50,580 bases of DNA from Gemmatimonadota bacterium (lineage in GTDB: Bacteria > Latescibacterota > UBA2968). The stretch is taken from positions 1-50,580 of the forward strand of contig VXRD01000147.1 in the NCBI GenBank assembly GCA_009838845.1, written 5' to 3'. Below the pieces are notes generated by a model that saw only the letters and a list, made by a program, of their open reading frames with translations, ran no database searches and was not told the DNA's origin. A program made the translations under genes and the position numbers. The stretch's first letter is position 1; each line of letters begins with the position of its first letter. Below are positions 40,745 to 48,743 of the stretch, piece after piece.

Positions 40745-41668
40745 ATGTCAGAGTACTCCGGGGCCGATCAGGAGGGTAAGAAAATGTCGAGAAATCACTT
40801 GATCGCTGGTCCCGCCGATCAGAGTGATGGCGACCACGCTTTTGTCGCATCGGTCATTGAGCATGCTTTAGAGCACATGGCGCAAGCTACCCAGGTCATC
40901 AAGGACACACAGACGAGCGGAGGAAAGATATCTGCTTTAAAGGGAGAAATTCCTGAGGTGCAAATGGCTCTCAACGCTGCGGCGAGCGCAGTTCAAAATA
41001 AGACTTCCCTACTAAGACAAGAGCTTGATCACTACCGGGACGGACTGGAGTGGAATAAGCTCTGCGTGGTGATGTATGGCCCCACCAACTCGGGTAAGAG
41101 TACGATTATAGAAGCACTCTCCTATGGTGATGGACAGACCATCGGGACAGGAGAAAAAGACTACACACAAACCTCTCAAGAGATCGAATTCGGGCCACTT
41201 CTGCTGGTGGACACTCCGGGAATTGAGGGGAACGAGGGAGTATTGCGTCTTCGCACACAAACTGCCATTCGCAAAGCGCATGTTGTCCTTGTCATCACAG
41301 GTACGGGCAAAGAACCCGAAGCGGGCGCGCTGAGCAAGCTTGGTGAGGACGCACAGCGTGCTGGGGAAGTCTTGTCTATCCTCAATTTGCGGGGGCGCCC
41401 CAGTGCATACAGATACCGGCGTCGCTTGCACACACGGAGTACCTCTGAGCTTGAAGAACGCATACGGCAAGCCTTATTACAAGTTTTTGCAGATCGGTAC
41501 ACTGAACACTTGAGTCTCAACGCCTACCTTGCTTTTGTCACCTCTCCCGGTGGAATGTCCAGATTCCCGGACAAGCAGCACCGAAGAGATCGAAAACTTA
41601 CTGATGAAATCTTCGGCTCTCTTGACCAGGCGGCTACTCTCTCGGGTATTGGTCAATATAGTTGCTAA
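40745..41668 (+). CDS. Dynamin-like GTPase, LeoBC/LeoC-like N-terminal part (frameshifted gene, part 1)
   Basis: This frame encodes about 307 residues. A helical N-terminal region (about 30-100) precedes a dynamin-type G domain, with P-loop MYGPTNSGKSTIIEAL, switch region TGEKDYTQTSQEI and G3 LLLVDTPGIEGN. No clear NKxD is seen. After the SRFPD segment at 41572 the reading loses its coding character and stops at 41668. The continuation lies in the +1 frame, so 40745-42803 is best read as one gene of about 685 codons interrupted near 41573. ATG 40745 has GGAG 6 bases upstream; ATG 40784, with AGGAGG upstream, is equally possible. Together with the next two frames it forms the Eleos-like dynamin pair. 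Confidence 0.7.
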   Translation: MSEYSGADQEGKKMSRNHLIAGPADQSDGDHAFVASVIEHALEHMAQATQVIKDTQTSGGKISALKGEIPEVQMALNAAASAVQNKTSLLRQELDHYRDGLEWNKLCVVMYGPTNSGKSTIIEALSYGDGQTIGTGEKDYTQTSQEIEFGPLLLVDTPGIEGNEGVLRLRTQTAIRKAHVVLVITGTGKEPEAGALSKLGEDAQRAGEVLSILNLRGRPSAYRYRRRLHTRSTSELEERIRQALLQVFADRYTEHLSLNAYLAFVTSPGGMSRFPDKQHRRDRKLTDEIFGSLDQAATLSGIGQYSC

Positions 41669-42803
41669 GCTCGATGAATTAGTGCGCGAAGCGAGACCTC
41701 GCATCCTCTGGAGTAACGGCTTCAAGGCCATCACGGCACTGGGAGATGTGAGTTCAACCCTCTTAAAAGCCTCCTCATCAATGAACAAAGCGGCCAAACT
41801 CTGGAACAAGGCTATTCGAGATGCTAAAGCTGAATCGAGCTCGACCATCAAGCGCTCACGAATCAGAGTAGGACAGATGATCTCGTCTCGGCTGTCCCGG
41901 CTGTCCAACGAGTTGAAGGGTACCTTCAAAGACGGACTAGATAAAGGTTTCTCATCAAGTAAGTTGAAGCAGGAGTTCCGCTGTGCCATTGATGACGTCA
42001 AACCCGACCTGCAGGACATCGTTGACAAGGAACTCAACGTGCTCCGTGAGGAACTGAAGGTGGAGATGAACCGGCTTCACGAGCGAATGAACTTACGGCT
42101 CTTTGTCACCGACTTCGACCTCCCCGACATGGATGAAATTCTCCGTGACGCCTCCCTGTCCGTCGGACGGGAAGTGATCGATGTGCTTCTAAGCGTTTTG
42201 GGCATAGTACTCCTAGCTTTGGCCAACATCATTGCCGCGATTGTCGCAGGGGTCATGGCAGTGCTGCGAAAACTTTGGGAATGGTTCGGTGGCGGCAAGC
42301 GAAAGCGGAAGCGTGCGGCGAGAACTAAGGCCCGGCGCCAAATCGACAGCGAGATGACCAAAATTCGGAAAGTGTTGGAAGACACTCTCGACGAAGGTTG
42401 GGACAAATTGGGGGCCCAAGTCTCGCTACGCCTCAATGCCGCGGCTCGACTGGTCTCAGCCTTCCAAGATGCCTCCACCAGTCTAAAAGAAAAGGCCATC
42501 ACTCTCGACACCACCGCCACGCAACTCACCACCCGTTTCCTAAAAGCCGATAACAGCACCCCGAAACACGACTTGCTGATTCCGGTTCAGAAGTCCGGAG
42601 GTGGTCACATTGATATGCTCGTGCATGTAGGCAAGGGACCGTGGAAGTTGCCACGACTTTCATCGCTCCCCAAATTCCGCAGCTATCCCGACGCCTACGC
42701 CGTTCGACAAGCACAGGACTTGAAGCGAGGTCAGCGAGACCATGTCTATATGGTGGTCAAAAGGATGTGGAACTCAGAACGGAAGAGGAAAATCCATGGA
42801 TAG
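41529..42803 (+). CDS. Dynamin-like protein, C-terminal helical/membrane part (frameshifted gene, part 2)
   Basis: The genuine coding in this frame probably begins near 41574 (SSTEEIENLLMKSSALL), after a skip of one base from the previous frame; the TTG at 41529 only marks the open frame. It continues with long amphipathic helices (about 60-200 of this frame). A hydrophobic hairpin suited to membrane insertion follows (VIDVLLSVLGIVLLALANII, then AAIVAGVMAVL), with a very basic patch KRKRKRAARTKARR after it. More helices and a small C-terminal domain complete the frame. The stop overlaps the start of the second dynamin gene (ATGGATAG at 42796-42803). No independent ribosome site supports separate translation. 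Confidence 0.7.
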   Translation: MLLSPLPVECPDSRTSSTEEIENLLMKSSALLTRRLLSRVLVNIVAKLDELVREARPRILWSNGFKAITALGDVSSTLLKASSSMNKAAKLWNKAIRDAKAESSSTIKRSRIRVGQMISSRLSRLSNELKGTFKDGLDKGFSSSKLKQEFRCAIDDVKPDLQDIVDKELNVLREELKVEMNRLHERMNLRLFVTDFDLPDMDEILRDASLSVGREVIDVLLSVLGIVLLALANIIAAIVAGVMAVLRKLWEWFGGGKRKRKRAARTKARRQIDSEMTKIRKVLEDTLDEGWDKLGAQVSLRLNAAARLVSAFQDASTSLKEKAITLDTTATQLTTRFLKADNSTPKHDLLIPVQKSGGGHIDMLVHVGKGPWKLPRLSSLPKFRSYPDAYAVRQAQDLKRGQRDHVYMVVKRMWNSERKRKIHG

Positions 42804-44427
42804 TGTGAAAATAAACGATTTCACAAACGCGAAAGATCAGGCGAGGGAACGCTTGGCTCTACTACAACAAACTTGCCAGCAGTATGCAGAGTTTCTTCCC
42901 GTCGAAACCCGAGACGTGCAGGAGAAGATGGCTCGTGTGCGAATCCGGCTCGAACAGGAGGTATTCGAGGTCGCGTTTTTTGGAGCATTTAGCGACGGAA
43001 AGTCCACCATAATCGCTGCGTTGACTAAATCTCTTGATATCCCCATAGCCGTGGAACCCACAACAGATAAGGTAGAACGCTATAGCTACGGCGACTGGAT
43101 ATTTGTGGACACGCCTGGCACCTTTTCGAACAAGCTACTGCACGACGACGTCACCCAGTCATACATCTCCGAGGCGGACTTGGTGGTATTCGTAGTGAAC
43201 GCCGTTAACCCCCTCCCAAAGAGTCAGGAGGATCTGGTGCGGTGGCTCTTAATGGATCTTGGTAAGGAACCGCATGTCATCTTCGCTATTAACCGCATGG
43301 ACGAGGTTGCCGACCTGGAGGACAAAACCGACTTTGAACACCACGGGAAAGTGAAGCAACGGACCCTGTTAAAGACACTGAATGATATATGTGGTAAGTC
43401 GTTCAGTCCCACCGTGGTCACTATCTCAGCCGATCCCTACGAGATGGGAATTGAGGAATGGCTAGATAATCCTGAAGAGTATGAGCATCTATCGAGGCTC
43501 CAAAGCCTAATCGGTGCCATTGAGGAGCACCTTAGTAGGGCCGCAGAACAGATCCAGGCCAACGCAGGCATGGCATCCGTGCGGGATGGCATTGATATGA
43601 TCCTCGAAAGGCTCGAAGATCTCAATAAGGACCTTCAGAATGCCCATGACATGCTGGCGCAACGAGCAACGGAACTCGCACAGGAGCGCGACAGACTTGA
43701 GCAACTGGTGAGCCAAGCCCATCTGGGCATTCGAGAAGACGTCGAATCTATGCGCCGTGATCTACTGGACGGCTTGGACGCCTGCGTAGATCAACGTGCC
43801 CTCAAGAACTTGATTGACCGCGACATCGGAGAGGACGGCAAACATCTGAAGAGGAGGGTAAACATCATCGTGGAGCGCTGGGGGCAGACACTGAGGGGCC
43901 AGGCCAAGCCTATCTTCGAACGAGTCACCGCGAGCATGGAGGAGAACGATAGCCTCCTTGGCGATCTCTTAAAGCGTGGCGGACCGGCACTGGGCAAGGT
44001 ACTCCAGAAGGTCTTTGGCGGAAACGCCCGTCAGATCGCCGACGGCATCCTGCGCATACGGAACATACTGAATATTCCCATCAAATTCAAGCCTTGGGGA
44101 GCCATGAAACTTGCCAAAAATCTTAAGGCAATCGTCTGGCTGGCCCCTCTTTTGGAGGGACTGCCTACTGCGTTCGACATGATCCGAGAGCGCAAGTTGG
44201 CCTCTGCAGTCGCCGAACTCAAAGAATCTATAGATCAAGGGCTGGAAGAATTTTTCGAGACCTTCACCCGTGATGAATTCGAGCAACAGGCCTGTCCGGA
44301 ACTGATCGAGATAAGGCAGATGGCCAAGGAACAAGAGACTAAATTCCGAGATGTCAAAGAAATGCTTCGAGCCAGTGGTGACGCGGTCATTGAATTTCGG
44401 GACCTGAGGCGTAATGAATGGGGATAG
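42796..44427 (+). CDS. Dynamin-like GTPase, LeoA-like
   Basis: A 543-residue protein. An N-terminal helix bundle segment (1-50) precedes the G domain (about 55-260), which has P-loop AFFGAFSDGKSTIIAALT, G3 IFVDTPGTFSN and G4 FAINRMDE, followed by a predicted G5 region near TVVTISADP. Long helices (about 275-400), a hydrophobic stretch around KLAKNLKAIVWLAPLLEGLP (about 435-455) and a C-terminal helical tail complete it. Its length fits LeoA (about 570), the dynamin-like partner of LeoBC in the Eleos anti-phage system. GAAGAGGAAAA lies just before ATG 42796, inside the end of the upstream gene, so the two proteins are translationally coupled and likely act together at the membrane. Confidence 0.75.
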   Translation: MDSVKINDFTNAKDQARERLALLQQTCQQYAEFLPVETRDVQEKMARVRIRLEQEVFEVAFFGAFSDGKSTIIAALTKSLDIPIAVEPTTDKVERYSYGDWIFVDTPGTFSNKLLHDDVTQSYISEADLVVFVVNAVNPLPKSQEDLVRWLLMDLGKEPHVIFAINRMDEVADLEDKTDFEHHGKVKQRTLLKTLNDICGKSFSPTVVTISADPYEMGIEEWLDNPEEYEHLSRLQSLIGAIEEHLSRAAEQIQANAGMASVRDGIDMILERLEDLNKDLQNAHDMLAQRATELAQERDRLEQLVSQAHLGIREDVESMRRDLLDGLDACVDQRALKNLIDRDIGEDGKHLKRRVNIIVERWGQTLRGQAKPIFERVTASMEENDSLLGDLLKRGGPALGKVLQKVFGGNARQIADGILRIRNILNIPIKFKPWGAMKLAKNLKAIVWLAPLLEGLPTAFDMIRERKLASAVAELKESIDQGLEEFFETFTRDEFEQQACPELIEIRQMAKEQETKFRDVKEMLRASGDAVIEFRDLRRNEWG

Positions 44428-44453
44428 AATGCACATGTCTAGATGACATTCAT

Positions 44454-44957
44454 TCACCCCTCCACAAAATCGGAAGATAATACACCTTCATAAGGCGTAC
44501 CAATTTCTGGATCGCGGTACATTCGCAGGCGATATCCCGCGATACCAAATCCTTGAGCTTCCCAAAAAGACAGGGCCATCGGATTATCTCGGCGCACATT
44601 GAGATCCAATTGCCGAATGCCCTTCTTATCGAAGTATTCAAACATCCAGCCCACCATTTTTGATCCATACCCCTTGCGCCGGTATTCCACAGCGATATAA
44701 AAGTCGTGTACATAAGCGGTCGTACTTTCAATTTCAAAAGAGACAAACCCAATCGGCTGTCTCCCAATAAGTGCCCAGTGAGGATGTCGATTGCCGCCAG
44801 CCCAGGTAAACGTCTCTTCAAAAAAAGAATCGCGCGATTCCCGCGACTTACACACTTGTGCATCGGGCATTAAATCTCGCCAATAAGCCTCGGCCATAGC
44901 GCGGAATTGCTCACGCGCTTCAACGGGTACGGGTTCAATGTAAAGATCGCTTGTCAT
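44454..44957 (-). CDS. GNAT-family N-acetyltransferase
   Basis: A 167-residue acetyltransferase. The acetyl-CoA pyrophosphate loop is YRRKGYGSKM after the beta4 strand (AYVHDFYIAVEYR). NVRRDNPMALSFWEAQGFGIAGYRLRM is the characteristic C-terminal half, and GFVSFEIES supplies the preceding strand. The substrate is unknown. It is convergent with the LeoA-like gene (26-base gap). The 144 bases between this gene and the antitoxin gene hold no feature I can support. Confidence 0.88.
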   Translation of the reverse strand: MTSDLYIEPVPVEAREQFRAMAEAYWRDLMPDAQVCKSRESRDSFFEETFTWAGGNRHPHWALIGRQPIGFVSFEIESTTAYVHDFYIAVEYRRKGYGSKMVGWMFEYFDKKGIRQLDLNVRRDNPMALSFWEAQGFGIAGYRLRMYRDPEIGTPYEGVLSSDFVEG

Positions 44958-45101
44958 AGAAACGCGAAAGGTGAGACAGTCACCGAACCCCCAATCAATA
45001 AACCCGAAAATTTGCCATTGTAAAACGCGATAGTCGGCAAATAATTCATCGAGATCGAGCCATTATTCCCCGATGTTCCCTTCGTCTCTTCAATGCTCTG
45101 G

Positions 45102-45350
45102 TCACGGCAAGCGGTCATTGGGTTCCGGCGGTTGGCCTCCGACCCGCCGAATAATGCACCGTGCCGTCTCAATATCGGCCTCGGCGGCGCGTGCAGCGAA
45201 GAATTCAGCGGTTCTCATAGCGGATACCTTTTCCGCTACTGCTGTCACCACGAACTGATTGATGCTCGTGCCATCTTTCTTGCTGAGTTCGGCGACAGCC
45301 TCCTTTAGAGAAGCGGGCAGCCGCAATGGATAGGTGCTCGGTTTTCTCAT
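45102..45350 (-). CDS. Ribbon-helix-helix antitoxin
   Basis: An 82-residue protein. Residues 5-45 form a ribbon-helix-helix (YPLRLPASLKEAVAELSKKDGTSINQFVVTAVAEKV), the DNA-binding fold of Arc/HicB/VapB-type antitoxins. The rest is a flexible toxin-binding tail rich in Ala and Pro. It should neutralise the PIN toxin encoded immediately upstream and repress the shared promoter. Its ATG overlaps the toxin stop by 3 bases (ATGA), so the order is toxin first, the reverse of most VapBC operons. Confidence 0.82.
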   Translation of the reverse strand: MRKPSTYPLRLPASLKEAVAELSKKDGTSINQFVVTAVAEKVSAMRTAEFFAARAAEADIETARCIIRRVGGQPPEPNDRLP

Positions 45351-45769
45351 TCAGATATCCTCCTCAATGCCTCTTGGGGTGACAACACCGCGATTCCAAA
45401 GCGTTCGGGGGCATCGCCGAAATGCCGCCGGTTGAAAGTAACCAATCCGTCGGCGTTGCCGTTGATGGCGGCCTCGAGTACCATCTCATCGGCCGGATCG
45501 CGCAACTGAGGACGCCACAGAAACCACATTACAACAGGCTCCGCAACCTGGCAAAGCGCGGAGATGACCGTTCCCACGTCTGCTTCGCTAAGACCCGAAG
45601 CGATTCGTTGCGTCTGATCACAGCACACCGCCTCATATTCGAGTGTCAGTGCCACAGAAAGAAGCAACGTGAACGCCCGGCACAAGGCCCGATCAATCAG
45701 TGCTGCTGAGGCACCAGTTGGGCTACGCAGCCCGGCGACGATAACGTCAGTGTCCAGTACGTAACGCAT
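45347..45769 (-). CDS. PIN-domain toxin (VapC-like, COG1569 type)
   Basis: A 140-residue PIN nuclease. The first acidic motif is in VLDTDVIVAGL (Asp6, Asp8), a Glu lies in TLEYEAV, and the later acidic cluster is in RDPADEMVLEAAINGNADGLVTFNRRHF, the typical signature of the COG1569 putative toxin family. It likely cleaves RNA (a tRNA or rRNA target). It is the first gene of the pair, preceded by a promoter with a built-in inverted repeat. The DAO oxidoreductase gene ends 42 bases upstream. Confidence 0.85.
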   Translation of the reverse strand: MRYVLDTDVIVAGLRSPTGASAALIDRALCRAFTLLLSVALTLEYEAVCCDQTQRIASGLSEADVGTVISALCQVAEPVVMWFLWRPQLRDPADEMVLEAAINGNADGLVTFNRRHFGDAPERFGIAVLSPQEALRRISE

Positions 45770-45774
45770 ACTTC

Positions 45775-45803
45775 AATATATGACATCATATACGATGTCG
45801 CAA
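45775..45803 (-). promoter_or_regulatory. Toxin-antitoxin promoter with operator in the spacer
   Basis: On the minus strand TTGCGA (45803-45798), a 17-base spacer, then TATATT (45780-45775). A perfect inverted repeat GACATC-6-GATGTC (45782-45799) fills the spacer, a natural binding site for the ribbon-helix-helix antitoxin. The predicted start is within 10 bases of the toxin ATG. Confidence 0.55.
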
Positions 45804-45811
45804 TGGCGTTA

Positions 45812-46948
45812 TCACGGCGACCGCTCGAGGCGATATCGCCTCAAAAAATCTATTCGAGCACCATCCAAAATCTCAATCGCCGCGCATTCGCCAATTAAAG
45901 GTGCGAGCGTAACCCCGCTGTGTGTCACAGACAAATAGAGATTTGGAACCCGTTGAGCAAATCCGAGAATCGGGTGTCCGTCCTTTGGAATTGGCCGTCG
46001 CCCGCGCCGGACCTCGCGCACGGGCACGCCTTCAATTGCAGGCAAAAAACGCGCCACGGCATCGACCACCTGCTGCACTTCTCGATCATCCTGCCCGAGC
46101 GAACCACCATCGTACACGCGACCGTGCGCCCCGCCGTGAAGCATCACCGAACCGTTGGGCAACTGCCTGAAATTGGTCTGCGGAGGACAATCTCGGGGCG
46201 AATGCACCACCGATGCGTTTTCAAAAACAGGTGGCACAGGCTCTGTCAAAATCGTACATCCAAACGTGTAATACACAGGCACATCAACATCTGCCATTGC
46301 CGCGAGACTTGCCGTATCTGCTCCCCCTGCAAGCACAACTGCATCACACGCAATCTCTCCCCTGTCCGTCACCACAGCCTCTATATCTGCCCCCGAACGC
46401 GCCAGCCCTGTGACGTGTGTCCCCAAAAAAATATCCGCGCCCCATTCCTCCAACCGTTCGACACATGCCCCAACAACAGCCCCTGTATCTGCGTGTCCTT
46501 CTATATCCGTATAAGAAGCTGCCGTCACAACGCCCGGCGTCAAACGCGGCTCTAATGATGCAACCTCCCCCCCATTCAACAGACGGATGGGATATCCCCA
46601 AGACTGCAAAACGCCCGCACGCTTCACAATTTCCCGCGCCCCATCATCCGTAGATGCCCACCGCAATTCACCGCCCCATGTCGCGCTTTGCGGTATGCCC
46701 AGTCGCTCGACAAATCGCGCCCACATATCCAGCGAACGCCGGTTGAAAAGATGATAATATCTGGGGTTTTTGTCACGTGCATTCATCCATGCAAAAGATA
46801 CAGCAGTTGCCGGTTGAACTGCTGATCTTTTCCCGGGTTCGCCCGCGTCAATCAGCGTGACCTTTGCACCGCGTCTCGCCAGGTGAAATGCGATTGATGC
46901 CCCTACGATACCCGCGCCAATCACAGCGATATTTGAAAAATTGTTCAT
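45812..46948 (-). CDS. FAD-dependent oxidoreductase, DAO (D-amino acid oxidase/glycine oxidase) family
   Basis: A 378-residue flavoprotein. The dinucleotide-binding N-terminus is IAVIGAGIVGASIAFHLARRGAKVTLID. FAWMNARDKNPRYYHLFNRRS resembles the substrate-binding start of the family, CDAVVLAGGADTASLA is the second FAD-contact strand, and the closing PNLYLSVTHSGVTLAPLIGECAAIEI is the canonical C-terminal FAD motif. It oxidises an amine or amino acid. ATG 46948 is preferred over a longer frame because it starts the FAD domain and AAAGGG precedes it. It lies directly downstream of the AGCS transporter gene, separated by a terminator; uptake and oxidation of an amino acid is a plausible joint role. 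Confidence 0.88.
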   Translation of the reverse strand: MNNFSNIAVIGAGIVGASIAFHLARRGAKVTLIDAGEPGKRSAVQPATAVSFAWMNARDKNPRYYHLFNRRSLDMWARFVERLGIPQSATWGGELRWASTDDGAREIVKRAGVLQSWGYPIRLLNGGEVASLEPRLTPGVVTAASYTDIEGHADTGAVVGACVERLEEWGADIFLGTHVTGLARSGADIEAVVTDRGEIACDAVVLAGGADTASLAAMADVDVPVYYTFGCTILTEPVPPVFENASVVHSPRDCPPQTNFRQLPNGSVMLHGGAHGRVYDGGSLGQDDREVQQVVDAVARFLPAIEGVPVREVRRGRRPIPKDGHPILGFAQRVPNLYLSVTHSGVTLAPLIGECAAIEILDGARIDFLRRYRLERSP

Positions 46949-46965
46949 TTCCCTTTCACCCTTAT

Positions 46966-47002
46966 AAAGAAAACGGGTTCCCCCCAAAGGCGAACCCGTT
47001 TT
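46966..47002 (-). terminator. Rho-independent terminator of the AGCS symporter gene
   Basis: An 11-bp perfect stem (46970-46980 with 46992-47002), an 11-base loop, and TTTTCTTT on the minus-strand side. It separates the symporter gene from the FAD oxidoreductase gene. Confidence 0.88.
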
Positions 47003-47021
47003 ATCTTGCAGCACAGCTCAA

Positions 47022-48554
47022 TTATTTATACACCGTCAACTCACCCGCCTTGTAACGAGCCCAGTATTCTTTGAGCACAGCCTTGATCTGCGGGCTTAAG
47101 ATAACACCGCAAATAATATTCGGGAATGCCATACCCAGAATCATCGCATCGGAAAAATCGAGCACACTCTGTAATGCTGTAACAGACCCGATAAATACAA
47201 AACACACAAAAATAATGCGATAAACCAGAATGGATTTCACACCAAAAAGATATTCCCAGGCACGCTCGCCGTAATAAGACCACGAGATCATAGTCGAATA
47301 GGCAAAAAGCATCACCGCAAATGCGAGCACATAACGCGCCCCGGGAATAAACGAATCAAATGCCGCAGCCGTCATTTTAGCACCCACGAGAGATTCCCCC
47401 TGCTGAAACTCCAACTGATACGCACCCGTAATCATACAAACCAATGCTGTCATCGAACAGATAATAACGGTATCGATAAAAGGTCCGATCATCGCAACCA
47501 TACCTTCACGCGCGGGTTCATCGGTCTGCGCTGCAGCGTGGGCAAATGCCGCAGAACCCAGACCCGCCTCATTGGAAAAAGCCGCCCTGCGCACCCCCTG
47601 GACCAGAACCCCCAGGAAGCCACCATACATAGCTTCTGGCGTAAACGCCTGTGAAATAATATTCGCAATAAGAGATGGAACTTCTGTGATATTCGTCAGA
47701 ATAATCAAAATCGAGGTCAGAACATATAGTCCACACATAAAGGGCACAACGCGCGATGTCACATTGCCAATGCGCTTAATACCACCAATAATGACAACAG
47801 CGACCATCAATGCCATAAAAAGCCCGATAACCCAGTTATATGTCTTAAATCCCTCGGCCACAGTTCCGAGAATTTCAACTGTCTGATTTGCCTGAAACAT
47901 ATTGCCGCCACCCAGAGAACCGCCAATCGTCAACAGGGCAAAAAGGATGGCAAATGGACGCCCCAATAGCCTGAGACCTTTTTCTCCAAGACCGTGTTCC
48001 ATATAATACATCGGGCCACCCGACACGCGACCATCGGGATGAATTTCTCTGTGCATAACCGCCAGCGTACAGGACGCCAGCTTTGAAGCCATACCAAAAA
48101 ACGCCGAGACAATCATCCATAAAACAGCGCCGGGTCCCCCGGCACTCACAGCAATGGCTACACCTGCAATATTCCCCAACCCCACTGTTGCAGACAGCGC
48201 ACTGGTCAATGCCTTAAAATGCGAAATTTCCCCCGGATGATCGGGGTGGTCATACCGACCGCGAATCACATTGAGCGAATGCTTGAACCCGCGGAAAGTA
48301 ATCCAGCCAAAATAAAAAGAGTAATAGACTCCCCCCCCAACCAACACAATAATGATCAATGGCAAGTCCAGGCCAAAATCAAAGAAAAAAATTGAAAACA
48401 GGAAATTAGCTGCACCGCCCACATAATCATTCAATATTCCGATAAACATCTGAATCACCCCGGGCGACTCTCCGTAAGATGTATCCTGTGCAAACGCAGC
48501 ACTGGACACAAACGGCCCCATAATTAAAGCGAATAGACCAAGTCTAAAAGACAT
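47022..48554 (-). CDS. Alanine/glycine:cation symporter (AGCS family)
   Basis: A 510-residue sodium-coupled amino-acid carrier. A cleavable or first hydrophobic segment (1-22) precedes an AQDTSYGESPG spacer. About 11 membrane helices follow with the AGCS signatures GLGNIAGVAIAVSAGGPGAVLWMIVSAFFGMASKLASCTLAVMHRE, GGPMYYMEHGL and RAAFSNEAGLGSAAFAHAAA, the last containing substrate and sodium ligands. It imports alanine, glycine or a related small amino acid. AAAGGAGGG lies 7 bases before ATG 48554. A terminator follows and a weak promoter is seen at 48618-48646. Confidence 0.95.
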   Translation of the reverse strand: MSFRLGLFALIMGPFVSSAAFAQDTSYGESPGVIQMFIGILNDYVGGAANFLFSIFFFDFGLDLPLIIIVLVGGGVYYSFYFGWITFRGFKHSLNVIRGRYDHPDHPGEISHFKALTSALSATVGLGNIAGVAIAVSAGGPGAVLWMIVSAFFGMASKLASCTLAVMHREIHPDGRVSGGPMYYMEHGLGEKGLRLLGRPFAILFALLTIGGSLGGGNMFQANQTVEILGTVAEGFKTYNWVIGLFMALMVAVVIIGGIKRIGNVTSRVVPFMCGLYVLTSILIILTNITEVPSLIANIISQAFTPEAMYGGFLGVLVQGVRRAAFSNEAGLGSAAFAHAAAQTDEPAREGMVAMIGPFIDTVIICSMTALVCMITGAYQLEFQQGESLVGAKMTAAAFDSFIPGARYVLAFAVMLFAYSTMISWSYYGERAWEYLFGVKSILVYRIIFVCFVFIGSVTALQSVLDFSDAMILGMAFPNIICGVILSPQIKAVLKEYWARYKAGELTVYK

Positions 48555-48617
48555 AGACCCTCCTTTGTATCTGATTTATACTCTCCAATGGAAAACGGCA
48601 TGAGACCAACGAAAAAC

Positions 48618-48646
48618 ATAATACAAACAAATTAGAGGGATGTATA
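48618..48646 (-). promoter_or_regulatory. Possible promoter of the AGCS gene
   Basis: On the minus strand TATACA (48646-48641), a 17-base spacer, then TATTAT (48623-48618). The stretch before the -10 (TTTGTTTG) also precedes TATAAT at 13541, so a shared extended element is possible. Confidence 0.3.
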
Positions 48647-48743
48647 GCACTTTTATACCCTCCGTGACTTTCTCCTTGCACTTTCCCCTCGCGTTGAGCA
48701 GATTAAATATCCGGATAAAACAACCATACGATATGGAATACGC

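Noticed and set aside
41565-41580. Programmed +1 frameshift signal
   Set aside because: No slow or stop codon, slippery CCC-TGA-like site or internal Shine-Dalgarno is seen at the junction; mutation or sequencing error is simpler.
44958-45049. Short minus-strand frame starting MNYLPTIAFYNGKFSG, like the beginning of a class-IV aminotransferase
   Set aside because: Only about 15 residues look similar, there is no ribosome site, and the frame stops after 31 codons. A decayed gene is possible but cannot be supported.
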